From positions 109,929 to 173,928 of the forward strand of contig NZ_JABBXA010000021.1 of the NCBI RefSeq assembly GCF_014161445.1: DNA of 64,000 bases, written 5' to 3'. The first letter of the stretch is position 1. The number at the start of each line of letters is the position of its first letter. This document shows, one piece after another, positions 41,691 to 50,712 of this stretch. The position numbers and the translations under genes were made by a program. A model generated the notes under the pieces. It did not search any database. It saw only the letters and a program-made list of their open reading frames with translations, and was not told where the DNA came from. This DNA is from Microbispora sp. H13382 (GTDB taxonomy: Bacteria; Actinomycetota; Actinomycetes; Streptosporangiales; Streptosporangiaceae).

Positions 41691-42770
41691 ATGGACCGGC
41701 TCATAGCGGTGCTGGAGTCGCCGATGGGAACCCAGGCTGTCCTCCGTACGCTGCCGTTCGCCGCCATGGCGGCTGTGGTGGTGCTCGACCTGCTCGCCGG
41801 GCCCGCCCTGGGCCTGCTGCCGTTGCTGACCCTCGGGCCCGCGTTCGCCGCGGTGACGGGCGGCACGCGCCACACCGTGCTGGCCGGGCTGGTCGCGCTC
41901 GTCCTGTCCGTGCCGCTGGCCTACCACGACCGTCTGCTCGGTGGCCCGGTGATCACGGTCACGCTGGTCGCGATCGTCGGGGTCACCGCGGCCGCCATGC
42001 TGGCGTGCCGGCTCCGCGCCGAAGGCGAGCGCACGCTGGAGAACGTCCGCCTCGTCGCCGAGGCGGTCCAGCGCGTGCTGCTGCGCCCGGTGCCGCACCA
42101 CGCGGGCGATCTGCGCATCGCCCTGTCCTACACGTCCGCCACCGTTGAGGCCCGCATCGGCGGGGACCTGTACGACATCACCAGGGGACCCGGCGGCGTC
42201 CGGCTGATCGTCGGCGACGTGCAGGGCAAGGGCCTGGCGGCCGTGGAGACGGCGGCCTCGGTGGTCGGCGCCTTCCGGGAGGCCGCCTACGACGAGCCGA
42301 CGCTCGCCGCCGTCGGCCAGTGCCTGGAGGACCACCTCGCGCGGCGGCTCGGCGGGGAGAAGTTCGTCACCGCCGTGCTCGCGGAGGTGCGCGAGGACGA
42401 GATCGCGCTGCTCAACTACGGCCACCCGCCGCCTCTGCTGCTGACGGGCGACGACCGCGTTCGCCGGCTCGAACCACGCGAGGAGACGCCGCCACTCGGT
42501 CTGGTCGGGCTCGCCCCCACCGGGCCGCGGCCGTACGGGTGCGCGTTCCGCCAGGGCGACCAGATCCTCTTCTACACCGACGGCGTGATCGAGGCGCGGG
42601 ACCGGGACGGCGCCTTCTATCCCCTGGAGGAACGGGCGCCCCGCCTGCTCCGGGCCGGCGACGATCCGCAGACCACACTCGACCTGCTGGAACACGACCT
42701 GGTCGCGCACGTCGGCGGGCCCCTCACGGACGACGCCGCCATGCTGCTCGTGCGCAGGGAACGCCCCTGA
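41691..42770 (+). CDS. Membrane PP2C/SpoIIE-type phosphatase
   Basis: A 359-residue protein. Residues 20-110 contain three membrane segments (AAVVVLDLLAGPALGLLPLL, LVALVLSVPLA, VTLVAIVGVTAAAML). The cytosolic part (120-359) is a SpoIIE phosphatase: ARIGGDLYDI and VGDVQGKGLAA hold two metal aspartates, LNYGHPPPLLL the third region, and ILFYTDGVIEARD the last Asp. It probably dephosphorylates a STAS anti-sigma-antagonist, a candidate being the protein encoded 109 bp downstream. No RsbW-type kinase gene is adjacent. Confidence 0.9.
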   Translation: MDRLIAVLESPMGTQAVLRTLPFAAMAAVVVLDLLAGPALGLLPLLTLGPAFAAVTGGTRHTVLAGLVALVLSVPLAYHDRLLGGPVITVTLVAIVGVTAAAMLACRLRAEGERTLENVRLVAEAVQRVLLRPVPHHAGDLRIALSYTSATVEARIGGDLYDITRGPGGVRLIVGDVQGKGLAAVETAASVVGAFREAAYDEPTLAAVGQCLEDHLARRLGGEKFVTAVLAEVREDEIALLNYGHPPPLLLTGDDRVRRLEPREETPPLGLVGLAPTGPRPYGCAFRQGDQILFYTDGVIEARDRDGAFYPLEERAPRLLRAGDDPQTTLDLLEHDLVAHVGGPLTDDAAMLLVRRERP

Positions 42771-42879
42771 CGGCCTGGCCCGGGCATCGTTTGCCATGTG
42801 CAATCATTGACGGACAGTTCTGGCCCCAGCCGTACGGCGGGCCGGACCGCAAGGCCGGGGTGAGCAGGGGCGAGCACGA

Positions 42880-43263
42880 GTGGAACCGGGAAGGCACGGA
42901 CAGCCCGACAGCTTCTCCATGCTCACCGTTCTGGACGAGAACGTCGTGGTCATCCGGATGTTCGGTGACCTGGACCTGATCGCCGCCCCCTCGCTGCGCG
43001 CCTGCCTGGCCGAGGCGGTCGGGCTGCGCACCCCGCCCCGCATCGTGGTCGACGCCGAAGGGCTCCGATTCTGCGACTCGACCGGGCTGAGCGTCCTCAT
43101 GGGTGCCCTGAGCGCCGTCAGGGCGGCCGGCGGGCGCCTGGCGCTCAGCGGCGCCCACGGGCGCTTCGCCCGGATGCTCCGGATCACCGGCCTCGACTCG
43201 GAGCTGCCGATCCACGACACCGCCACCGACGCCGCCGCCCGCCTCACCCGGCCCGGCGGTTAG
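42880..43263 (+). CDS. STAS-domain anti-sigma factor antagonist
   Basis: A 127-residue SpoIIAA/RsbV-like protein: VVIRMFGDLDLIAAPSLRACL and the phosphorylatable FCDSTGLSVLMGAL (Ser in DSTGL). Dephosphorylated STAS proteins bind anti-sigma kinases. GTG 42880 is the start. Lies downstream of the SpoIIE phosphatase, which probably activates it. Its stop directly abuts the stop of the convergent gene at 43264. Confidence 0.9.
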   Translation: MEPGRHGQPDSFSMLTVLDENVVVIRMFGDLDLIAAPSLRACLAEAVGLRTPPRIVVDAEGLRFCDSTGLSVLMGALSAVRAAGGRLALSGAHGRFARMLRITGLDSELPIHDTATDAAARLTRPGG

Positions 43264-43818
43264 TCAGTTGACGCAGTCCTGGGTCTTGAGGCTCAGGGCC
43301 AGCTGGTAGACCTTGCCGCCGCGCGACAGCAGGAAGACGTAGTCGGCCCTGCGGTTGCCGGGAACCGTGGTGACGGGATAACCGCTGGCGGCCGTCCTGA
43401 GATGGGGATAGGCCTTCTCCAGCTGTCTCCGGGTGGAGCCGATCCCGATGCCCTCGGGGGTCCTGACGCCCTTGGGCGCGAAGATCACGGCGACGCCGCG
43501 CTTCTTCGAGATGAACAGGCCGACCCCGTCCTCGCCGGTCGGGTGCGCCTTGAGGTCCCAGCCCGAGCAGCCGCCCCCGCCGCCGAACTTCTTGACGACC
43601 CTGTGGGTCTTCTGCGCCTGCTTGGCGCTCATCCCCAGCGTCACGCCGCCGTAGCCGTACGGCCCCAGCCTGCCGGCGGCGCTCGCGGAGGCGCTCGCAC
43701 CGGCACTCGCGGAGGCGCTCGACGCCGCACCCGCGGACGTGGCGCCGCCCAGCGCGACGCCCACGGCGAGGACCGCCACCGTCACCGGGCGCCCAAGACG
43801 CGCAGCCGTGTTCGTCAT
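43264..43818 (-). CDS. Secreted uncharacterised protein (184 aa)
   Basis: An N-terminal signal (VTVAVLAVGVALGGATSAGAA) is followed by a low-complexity Ser-Ala-Gly stretch and a compact domain with GGVTLGMSAKQAQKTHRV, GCSGWDLKAH and IGSTRRQLEKAYPHL, a repeated GxT-type pattern seen in small secreted proteins that bind peptides or inhibitors. No named function. ATG 43818. Confidence 0.7.
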   Translation of the reverse strand: MTNTAARLGRPVTVAVLAVGVALGGATSAGAASSASASAGASASASAAGRLGPYGYGGVTLGMSAKQAQKTHRVVKKFGGGGGCSGWDLKAHPTGEDGVGLFISKKRGVAVIFAPKGVRTPEGIGIGSTRRQLEKAYPHLRTAASGYPVTTVPGNRRADYVFLLSRGGKVYQLALSLKTQDCVN

Positions 43819-43965
43819 CCCGCTTTCCTCCCGATCTCCATGGTCTTCGTTCGTACGGCACCAGCATCACGACGGGCTCTTGCGGCCCGGTTGCGGCTCA
43901 CTGGGGAGCGGCGGCGTTGAACGCGCACGGCCGCCTCATCTGATCAAGGCCGCGGGTGCTCCTCG

Positions 43966-45045
43966 TCAGGGGCGGGAGCGCAGGCCGTACATGAGCTCTT
44001 CCCAGCGGACCGCGACGGCGGGCGCGGCGTGCGCGGACGCGCTCTCCAGTGCCCCGGCCGCCAGCTGCATGCGGCGGCGTTCGTCGTCGACGAGCGCGAG
44101 CAGCGCGCAGGCAAACGACTCGGCGTCGCCGCCCTCCCCCTCCTGTACGAGCACGCTGTCGAGGTCCGGGCGGAGGAACTCGGCGGGCCCGCGGGACCCG
44201 GCGAAGCCCACGACCGGCACTCCGCAGCTCAGCGCCTCGAGGACGGTCATGCCCAGCACCTCGTGCCGGGACGGCACCGCGACGATGGACGCCTTGGCGA
44301 ACTCGCCGGGCAGGTCGGGGGTGGTGCCCATGAAATACACGTGGTTGTGCAGGTCGAGGTCGCGGACGAGCGCGCGCAGCCGCCGCTCCTCCGGGCCCCC
44401 GCCGTACAACCGCAGCCGCCAGTCGGGCCGCTTGTCGGCGACGATCGCGAAGGCCCGCACGAGCTGGTCGTACGACTTGCCGGCCACCAGTCTGCCCCCG
44501 GCGCTGACGATCCGGTTGTCCATGCGGGAGCGCGGCCAGGGCGCGGCGGGCAGGGCGTCGGGGATGGCGTGGACCGACAGGTCGTCGTCGAGCAGCCGCA
44601 CCCACTCGTTCCGGCGGCCGGCGGTGCTCGTGACCACGGCGTCGAGGCGGGGATAGAAGCGGCGCACCGGGGCGGGCACCGACGGCCTGCCCCACTCCCG
44701 GGCGATGCGGACGACGTCCCGCGGGGCGTACCGTGCGGCCTGGACGCTCAGCGACGGCCGGCTGGTGATCAGGACGTCGGCGCGCAGGCCGCGCAGCATC
44801 CGCCAGAGCGCCACCTCGGTGCGCACCTGCCCGCGGGGCAGCAGGTGATGGACACCGGGCCGGGCGTCCACGAGCCAGCGCAGCGTCACCCGGCGGTCGA
44901 CCGGGAAGAACGGGGTCTCCCGGGTGCGCCGGACGCTCACGACCTCCACCTCGTGCCGTGAGGCCAGCCCTCCTGCCAGGTTCAGCATCGCCCGCACGTC
45001 GCCGCGCATGCCGTACGCCGAGGGAAGCAGGAAGGCGATCCTCAC
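43966..45045 (-). CDS. GT4-type glycosyltransferase
   Basis: A 359-residue GT-B glycosyltransferase: an N-terminal Gly-rich loop (PSAYGMRGDVRAMLNLAGGL), a C-terminal GGRLVAGKSYDQLVRAF, LYGGGPEERRL and the nucleotide-sugar motif SRHEVLGMTVLEALSCGVPVV (E-x7-E). GTG 45045 overlaps the upstream gene stop by 4 bp, so it is coupled to the 45042-45851 gene. It probably transfers a hexose to a cell-surface or secondary metabolite acceptor; acceptor unknown. Confidence 0.88.
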   Translation of the reverse strand: MRIAFLLPSAYGMRGDVRAMLNLAGGLASRHEVEVVSVRRTRETPFFPVDRRVTLRWLVDARPGVHHLLPRGQVRTEVALWRMLRGLRADVLITSRPSLSVQAARYAPRDVVRIAREWGRPSVPAPVRRFYPRLDAVVTSTAGRRNEWVRLLDDDLSVHAIPDALPAAPWPRSRMDNRIVSAGGRLVAGKSYDQLVRAFAIVADKRPDWRLRLYGGGPEERRLRALVRDLDLHNHVYFMGTTPDLPGEFAKASIVAVPSRHEVLGMTVLEALSCGVPVVGFAGSRGPAEFLRPDLDSVLVQEGEGGDAESFACALLALVDDERRRMQLAAGALESASAHAAPAVAVRWEELMYGLRSRP

Positions 45046-45851
45046 GCTCCCACCTCCAGCAGCAGCTCGTCGCCGGTGGTGAAGCTGGGCCGGATCGGCA
45101 CACCGTCCACGAGCGTCCGGGGATAGTGGACGCGGCGGCGTTTTCCCTCGACGTCGTCGAGCCGGGCGCCCAGCGGCAGGGCGCCGTCGACACCGTCGAC
45201 CTCCAGGTAGGGCTCCCAGGAGCCCTGCGAGTCGGGGGTGGCGTCCAGCACGTCGCACAGCGAGAGCGCGGCGTGGAACCGGACTCCCTGGACGGTGGCG
45301 GCGACCCGCACGGTCGCGGCCGGATCGCTGTGACCCCGATCGCTGTGATGCAGTGCGAGCGTGGCGTGGCGGTGCTGGTCGTCGTCGTCCAGGCCGGTGT
45401 AGGCCAGCAGCCCGGTCACCTCGAAGCGCCCCTCGCGGAACCACACCGCGCGGACGTCGGCGACGGGCTCCGCCGGGTCTATCTTCAGCGCCAGAAAACC
45501 GTTGCGCGTGCGGTAGGCCCGGTAGGCCAGCGTCCGCCGGCCCAGCGCGTACGCGTCGAGGCGGTCGAGCGAGAACCCGGGATCGACGCTCTGGATACGG
45601 GCGCGGACGCCGTCCTGGTCGAGGTAGGCGTCCCAGCGTCCGGGACCGAGGTCGAGGGGCGCGAGGGAGACCGCGACGCTGGCGTCCCTGGTACGCACGC
45701 CGGATACGCCGAGTGCCACCTGCCGTTCCTCACCCGCGCCCCGACGGCGCAGGACCAGGCGGGCGCCGTCCGCCAGGGGCTCGGCGATGGCCAGACGCAG
45801 GGAGAGGACGTCCGCCAGGGTGACCTCCGCATCGGTGACGACCACACCCAC
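45042..45851 (-). CDS. Uncharacterised protein coupled to a glycosyltransferase (269 aa)
   Basis: A soluble beta-rich protein with two repeated halves: EVTLADVLSLRLAIAEP and DASVAVSLAPLDLGPGRWDAYLDQDGVR in the first, VRVAATVQGVRFHAALSL and GSWEPYLEVDGVDGALPLG in the second, suggesting two similar all-beta domains. I do not recognise the family. It is translationally coupled to the downstream GT4 enzyme (GTGA), so it probably assists in glycan synthesis or binding. Confidence 0.65.
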   Translation of the reverse strand: MGVVVTDAEVTLADVLSLRLAIAEPLADGARLVLRRRGAGEERQVALGVSGVRTRDASVAVSLAPLDLGPGRWDAYLDQDGVRARIQSVDPGFSLDRLDAYALGRRTLAYRAYRTRNGFLALKIDPAEPVADVRAVWFREGRFEVTGLLAYTGLDDDDQHRHATLALHHSDRGHSDPAATVRVAATVQGVRFHAALSLCDVLDATPDSQGSWEPYLEVDGVDGALPLGARLDDVEGKRRRVHYPRTLVDGVPIRPSFTTGDELLLEVGA

Positions 45852-46010
45852 CGTCCAGCCCCCTCCCCGTCGATTGAGCCAACGTTGAGGTTACCGTGAT
45901 TTTCCTGTTATGTGGAGAAAGCCTTTGTCACTCTTTCGTGAAACACGGTTCATTCCATCGCCTTGACCATGGATTTCGACAAATAGTTCACACTTGCGGC
46001 AAAGAGGGCT

Positions 46011-48113
46011 TTACCCCTGCTTGATGGATTTGATGAGGAGCTGGGCGACGTCGACGACCTCGAGCGACTCCTTGGCCTGACCGGCGTTCTTCTTCTCGTT
46101 GATCGCGTCGCCGAGCATCACCAGACAGAACGGGCAGGCGGTGGAGACGGTGTCGGGGTCGGTGGTCAGCGCCTCGTCCACGCGCTCGGTGTTGATGCGC
46201 TTTCCGATCCGCTCTTCCATCCACATCCGCGCGCCGCCGGCGCCGCAGCAGAAACCGCGGTCCTTGCAGCGGTGCATCTCCTGGGTCTGGACGCCGGGCA
46301 CCTTGGCCATGATGTCGCGCGGCTGGGCGTAGACCTTGTTGTGCCGGCCGAGGAAGCACGGGTCGTGGTAGGTGATCTTCTCCTCGATCGGAGTGATCGG
46401 GGTGAGCTTGCCCTCTTCGACCAGGTGCGCCAGCAACTGGGTGTGGTGCACGACCTCATAGGTGCCGCCCAGCTGCGGGTACTCATTGGCCAGGGTGTTG
46501 AAGCAGTGCGGGCAGGTCGCCACGATCTTCTTCACGCCCGCGTCGTTGAGCGTCTCGATGTTCTGCTGGGCGAGCATGGTGAACAGGAACTCCATGCCCA
46601 GGCGGCGGGCCGGGTCGCCGGTGCAGGCCTCCATCGGGCCGAGCACGCCGAACTTGACCCCGGCGATGTGCAGCAGCTCCGCCACCGCCTTGGTGGTCTT
46701 CTTGGCCCGGTCCTCCAGCGCGCCCGCGCAGCCGACCCAGAACAGATACTCGGTGTCCTCGGGCATTTTTTCGTCGATGATCGGGACCTCGAAGTCGAGC
46801 TCTTCGATCCACTCGGCGCGCTTCATCTCCGGCATGCCCCAGGGGTTGCCCTTGTTCTCCAGGTTCTTGAGCATCACCCCCGCCTCGGACGGGAACGACG
46901 ACTCGATCATCACCTGGTAGCGGCGCATGTCGAGGATGTGGTCGATGTGCTCGATGTCGACCGGGCACTGCTCGACGCAGGCGCCGCAGTTGGTGCACGA
47001 CCACAGCACATCGGGGTGGATCACCCCGTCCTCACCGACCAGCGGCTTGTCCAGCAGCGCCAGCACGTCCTGACCGAAGCTCTCCTTGTCCTTCTCTGCG
47101 GCCAGCAGGTAGGGCGCGACCGCGAAGGCGTGGTCACGCTGGTCGAGGATGAGCATCTTGGGCGACAGCGGCTTGTCGGTGTTCCACGCCGGGCACTGGG
47201 ACTGGCACCGCCCGCACTCGGTGCAGGTGTAGAAGTCCAGGAAGCCCTTCCAGCTCGTGTCGGTGATCTTCCCACGGCCGAACACGTCGACCTCGGGGTC
47301 GGCCTCCTCGAAGTCCAGCACCTTGCCGTCGCTGCGCATCGGCTGGGCCGGGCCCAAACCGTCGGGGCGGCGGGAGAACAACACGTTCAACGGCGCGGTG
47401 AAGATGTGCAGGTGCTTGGAGTTCACCACGAAGACCAGGAACACCAGCATGACGCCGATGTGCAGCAGCAGGCCGATCTCCTCCAGCACCTGGCTGGAGG
47501 GCAGGATCTTCGCCACCGCCTGTGACGCGAACGCCCCCGAGGAGTAGGGCAGGTTGCCGGTGTTGACCGCCGCCCCGCGGAACAGGAACATCGTCCAGAT
47601 CACGTTGAAGATCATGAACAGGGTGAACCACGCCCCGCCCAGGTGGGAGCCGGAGAAGCGGGAACCACGGCCCAGCTTCGTGGGCGAGTTCTTGATCCGG
47701 ATGACGCTGAAGGCGATCAGGCCGGCCAGCGCCGCGACCGCGATGAAGTCCTGCAGGAACCCCAGCACCGGCCAGGTCCCGATCAGCGGGATGTGGAAGT
47801 CCGGCCTGCCGGTGATGGCGCCCTGGATGAGCGCGCCGTAGGCCTCCAGGTAGACCGTGGCCAGGATGAAGAACGCCCACATCACGAAGAAGTGCGCGGT
47901 GCCCGACGGCGTCCACTTCAGCAGCTTGCGCTGACCGAACACCTCGACCAGCTGCGCCTTGACCTCCGCGCCGACGTTCTCCCTCGCGTACTCGATCCGC
48001 TCCGGGGCCGGCTGGCCACTGCGGGCGAGCCGGTAGAGGAACAGCACGCGACGGCCCGCCAACGCGACCGCCACCGCGGTCGCGACGAGGCCCACAATCG
48101 CTACCCAGAGCAC
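46011..48113 (-). CDS. Membrane-bound electron-transfer iron-sulfur protein (EtfD/heterodisulfide-reductase-like)
   Basis: A 700-residue fusion. Residues 1-250 are a cytochrome-b-like membrane part with about six helices; 300-400 carry two [4Fe-4S] ferredoxin motifs (CTECGRCQSQCP and CTNCGACVEQCP); 430-700 hold two CCG domains (CFNTLANEYP region and FCCGAGGARMWMEE). The arrangement matches actinobacterial EtfD (Rv0338c), which passes electrons from ETF (fatty-acid beta-oxidation) to menaquinone. Length is near the family norm. ATG 48113. A TetR gene lies upstream on the same strand. Confidence 0.9.
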   Translation of the reverse strand: MLWVAIVGLVATAVAVALAGRRVLFLYRLARSGQPAPERIEYARENVGAEVKAQLVEVFGQRKLLKWTPSGTAHFFVMWAFFILATVYLEAYGALIQGAITGRPDFHIPLIGTWPVLGFLQDFIAVAALAGLIAFSVIRIKNSPTKLGRGSRFSGSHLGGAWFTLFMIFNVIWTMFLFRGAAVNTGNLPYSSGAFASQAVAKILPSSQVLEEIGLLLHIGVMLVFLVFVVNSKHLHIFTAPLNVLFSRRPDGLGPAQPMRSDGKVLDFEEADPEVDVFGRGKITDTSWKGFLDFYTCTECGRCQSQCPAWNTDKPLSPKMLILDQRDHAFAVAPYLLAAEKDKESFGQDVLALLDKPLVGEDGVIHPDVLWSCTNCGACVEQCPVDIEHIDHILDMRRYQVMIESSFPSEAGVMLKNLENKGNPWGMPEMKRAEWIEELDFEVPIIDEKMPEDTEYLFWVGCAGALEDRAKKTTKAVAELLHIAGVKFGVLGPMEACTGDPARRLGMEFLFTMLAQQNIETLNDAGVKKIVATCPHCFNTLANEYPQLGGTYEVVHHTQLLAHLVEEGKLTPITPIEEKITYHDPCFLGRHNKVYAQPRDIMAKVPGVQTQEMHRCKDRGFCCGAGGARMWMEERIGKRINTERVDEALTTDPDTVSTACPFCLVMLGDAINEKKNAGQAKESLEVVDVAQLLIKSIKQG

Positions 48114-48337
48114 GAGTTCCTCCCAAGTCGAACGTCGGCGGCCAGCCTAGGGGCGCGGCGCCTCGTGGGGGCGGCCGAGTCCCGCCCTGTGGATAACGCC
48201 TTCGCTTCCCGAATGGTACCGGCGAGTAACTTATTCTGCGTCACGCTCGGCGAGTGGTTCTGGTCACCGCAGTCCCCGCCGGCGGCACGATACTAGAACA
48301 AAGCTCTACAAGAGGGTATGCGAGGGGTGGTCCCAAC

Positions 48338-48955
48338 CTATCCGGCCAGGTAACGCTGCACGGTCGGGGCCAGCAGCGCGACGAGCTCCTCGATGTCGGC
48401 GGAGGCCATCGGTTCGAACCTGAGGATGTACCGCGTCATCACCACGCCGAACAACTGCGCGAAGGCGGCCTGCATCCGCAGCGGCGGAACGTCCAGCGCC
48501 TCGCCCACCCGGCCGAGGATGGCCGTCGTGAAGAACTCCCGCACCATGCCGACGGCCTGCTCGTTCACCATCGCCGTCCGCACCAGCCCCAGCAGCGGCT
48601 CTCTGGCCGCCGGATCCGCCGTCATCGTCAGGATGAAGCGGACGAGGCGCTCGCCGACCTCCTCACGCGGTCCCGACAGGATGAGGGGAAGCGCCGACGA
48701 GGGGTCCATCGGCAGCCGCATGGCCGCGACGAACATCCCCTCCTTGCTGTCGAAGTAGTGGTGGACGAGAGCCGGATCCACACCGGCCTCCCGGGCGATG
48801 CCGCGGATCGTGGCCTTGTCGAACCCCTTCTCGGCGAAGACCCGGCGCGCCGCGGCCAGGATCTCGCCGCGCGTGTCCGCCGCACCCGGACGCCGGCCGG
48901 GCCGCCGTCCCGGTCGCCGCGCGCCGCCCGAGACCTCCGGCACATCTGTCGTCAC
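48338..48955 (-). CDS. TetR family transcriptional regulator
   Basis: A 205-residue repressor with HTH at residues 28-72 (ILAAARRVFAEKGFDKATIRGIAREAGVDPALVHHYFDSKEG) and an all-helical ligand domain. GTG 48955 overlaps the methyltransferase stop (GTGA). It is the last of a three-gene leftward operon and lies 224 bp before the EtfD-like gene. A lipid-related ligand is possible but not shown. In the gap an AGAAC-N3-GCTCT dyad (about 48295-48311) may be its site. Confidence 0.88.
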   Translation of the reverse strand: MTTDVPEVSGGARRPGRRPGRRPGAADTRGEILAAARRVFAEKGFDKATIRGIAREAGVDPALVHHYFDSKEGMFVAAMRLPMDPSSALPLILSGPREEVGERLVRFILTMTADPAAREPLLGLVRTAMVNEQAVGMVREFFTTAILGRVGEALDVPPLRMQAAFAQLFGVVMTRYILRFEPMASADIEELVALLAPTVQRYLAG

Positions 48956-49737
48956 ATCGCTCCCCGCCGACCCTTGCGGCCCACCGCGAGATACACGCGC
49001 ATGGGGACGGTCAGCCGCCCGTCGGGGAAGACCCGGCCGAGCTCCGCGCGCTCCCGGGCGAGCAGTTCCGTCGCCACACCGCCCTCCATGCTCGCGATGT
49101 ACGAGTGGGAGCGCAGGTCGGTGAGGAAGTCCTCCAGCGGCACCGACCTGGTCCAGTCGACCCAGGTCTCGGCGACGGCGAGTCCCGAGTCGGACATCGC
49201 CGCGGCCATCGGCGGCATACTCCATCCGGGCAGCACGGGCCCGATGTAGCCGGGGCACGACTCGGCGAGCCGCACCTGGTTGGCCGCCAGCCAGTCCGCC
49301 TTGCCGGGGTCCACCGTGTTCCACCAGCCCGCGACCGCGCCGCCGTCGCCGATCGCCCGTACGGCCTCGGCCACCGACAGCGCGGGGTCCAGCCAGTGCC
49401 ACGACTGGGCGTACGTCACCAGGTCGGCTGCGCCCGCGCGGAGGGGCAGGTCGTTCCCGTCGGCCAGCAACGCCGGGCAGTCCGTACGGACACGCAGGCG
49501 CGCCAGCATCCGCTCCCCGCGGTCCACGGCGACGACCCGGGCGCCGCGGTCGAGCAGGCCGCGGGCCGAGATGCCGGTGCCCGCTCCGACGTCGATCACG
49601 GTCGCCCCGGCGAGCCGGATCCCCGACAGGGTCTCCAGCGCCAGGTAGAGGGCCTCCGGGTAGTGCGGCCTGGCCGCGTCGTACTCCTGGGAGACGCGGT
49701 CGAAAACCCGATGGCTGTCGGCGAGTCGTTCGTTCAT
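48952..49737 (-). CDS. Class I SAM-dependent methyltransferase
   Basis: A 261-residue Rossmann methyltransferase: FDRVSQEYDAARPHYPEAL, SAM motif I VIDVGAGTGISARGLLDRGA, motif II AVDRGERMLARL and motif LTYAQSWHWLDPA. Overlaps the TIM-barrel isomerase stop (ATGA, 4 bp) and the TetR start. Substrate unknown; the RHW-like SWHWLD motif is common in UbiE/trans-aconitate-type methyltransferases. Confidence 0.88.
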   Translation of the reverse strand: MNERLADSHRVFDRVSQEYDAARPHYPEALYLALETLSGIRLAGATVIDVGAGTGISARGLLDRGARVVAVDRGERMLARLRVRTDCPALLADGNDLPLRAGAADLVTYAQSWHWLDPALSVAEAVRAIGDGGAVAGWWNTVDPGKADWLAANQVRLAESCPGYIGPVLPGWSMPPMAAAMSDSGLAVAETWVDWTRSVPLEDFLTDLRSHSYIASMEGGVATELLARERAELGRVFPDGRLTVPMRVYLAVGRKGRRGAM

Positions 49738-50549
49738 GAGGCCGTCGACGAGGCGGCGAAGTGGAGCCTCGCGAAGGCGAGCGCCTCGGTCAGGTCCTCG
49801 ATGCGCTCGGAACGGCTCGTGGCCTTACGCGTGTTGATCTCCAGGACGACCAGCCCCTGGTACCCGTTGCCGGCCAGGCGCTCCAGGATCGGCGCGCAGG
49901 GCTGGGTCCCCCGGCCCGGCACCAGGTGCTCGTCCTTGTTGGTGGTGCCCACGCCGTCGGCCAGGTGCAGATGGGCCAGCCGGTCGCCCAGTTTGGTCGC
50001 CATCTCCATGGCGTCGGTGCCGGACACCGCCGTGTGGGACAGGTCGAGCGTCACGTCGGGGAAGTCGTAGTCGACGGGGTTCCAGTCCGGCGCGTACGGC
50101 ACGACCTCGTTGCCCCTGGCCCGCAGCGGGAACATGTTCTCCACCGCGAAGACGACGTCGGTCTCCTCGCGCATCCGGGCCAGACCCTTCTCGAACTCTC
50201 TCGCGTAGTCGCGCTGCCAGCGGAAGGGCGGGTGGACCACGACGGTCTGCGCGCCCAGCCGCTCGGCCGCCTCGCGGGCCCTGCGCAGCTTCATCCACGG
50301 GTCGCGGCCCCACACCCGCTGGGTCACCAGCAGACAGGGCGCGTGCACGGCCAGGATCGGAATCTGGTAGTGGTCGCGCAGCCGTTGGAGGACCTCGACG
50401 TCCTGACTGACCGGGTCCTGTCCAACCATGATCTCTACGCCGTCGTACCCGAGCCGGGCGGCCAGTTCGAAGGCGTCCGGCGTACGCTCCGGGTACACCG
50501 ACGCGGTCGACAGCGCCACCTTGCCACTGGGCACGCGGATGTCACTCAT
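49734..50549 (-). CDS. Sugar phosphate isomerase/epimerase-like TIM barrel
   Basis: A 271-residue xylose-isomerase-like protein (AP endonuclease 2 fold): LGYDGVEIMVG, LAVHAPCLLVT, AQTVVVHPPF, VFAVENMFP with metal Glu, VTLDLSHTAVSG, LAHLHLADGVG and LVLEINT. The metal-binding Glu/Asp/His/Glu set is present, so it likely isomerises a sugar or related acid. Heads a leftward operon with a methyltransferase and TetR. ATG 50549. Confidence 0.85.
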   Translation of the reverse strand: MSDIRVPSGKVALSTASVYPERTPDAFELAARLGYDGVEIMVGQDPVSQDVEVLQRLRDHYQIPILAVHAPCLLVTQRVWGRDPWMKLRRAREAAERLGAQTVVVHPPFRWQRDYAREFEKGLARMREETDVVFAVENMFPLRARGNEVVPYAPDWNPVDYDFPDVTLDLSHTAVSGTDAMEMATKLGDRLAHLHLADGVGTTNKDEHLVPGRGTQPCAPILERLAGNGYQGLVVLEINTRKATSRSERIEDLTEALAFARLHFAASSTAS

Positions 50550-50712
50550 GAGGCCAGCCTCCCCTGGCGGCCCCCGGGCACGTTCCAGTCCCGTGGCCGT
50601 GGCCGTCCGTTCGCTCCCTGCGCCCGTTCACGGATCCAGCCTAAGCCGCACCCGCGCCGTACGCCGCTTCGCCACAATCAACTACCCAAGGTCGCGAACT
50701 AATGTGGGCGCC

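Noticed and set aside
48409..48425. GGTTCGAACC resembling a tRNA T-loop
   Set aside because: It lies in the coding frame of the TetR gene and no acceptor or anticodon stem is found around it.
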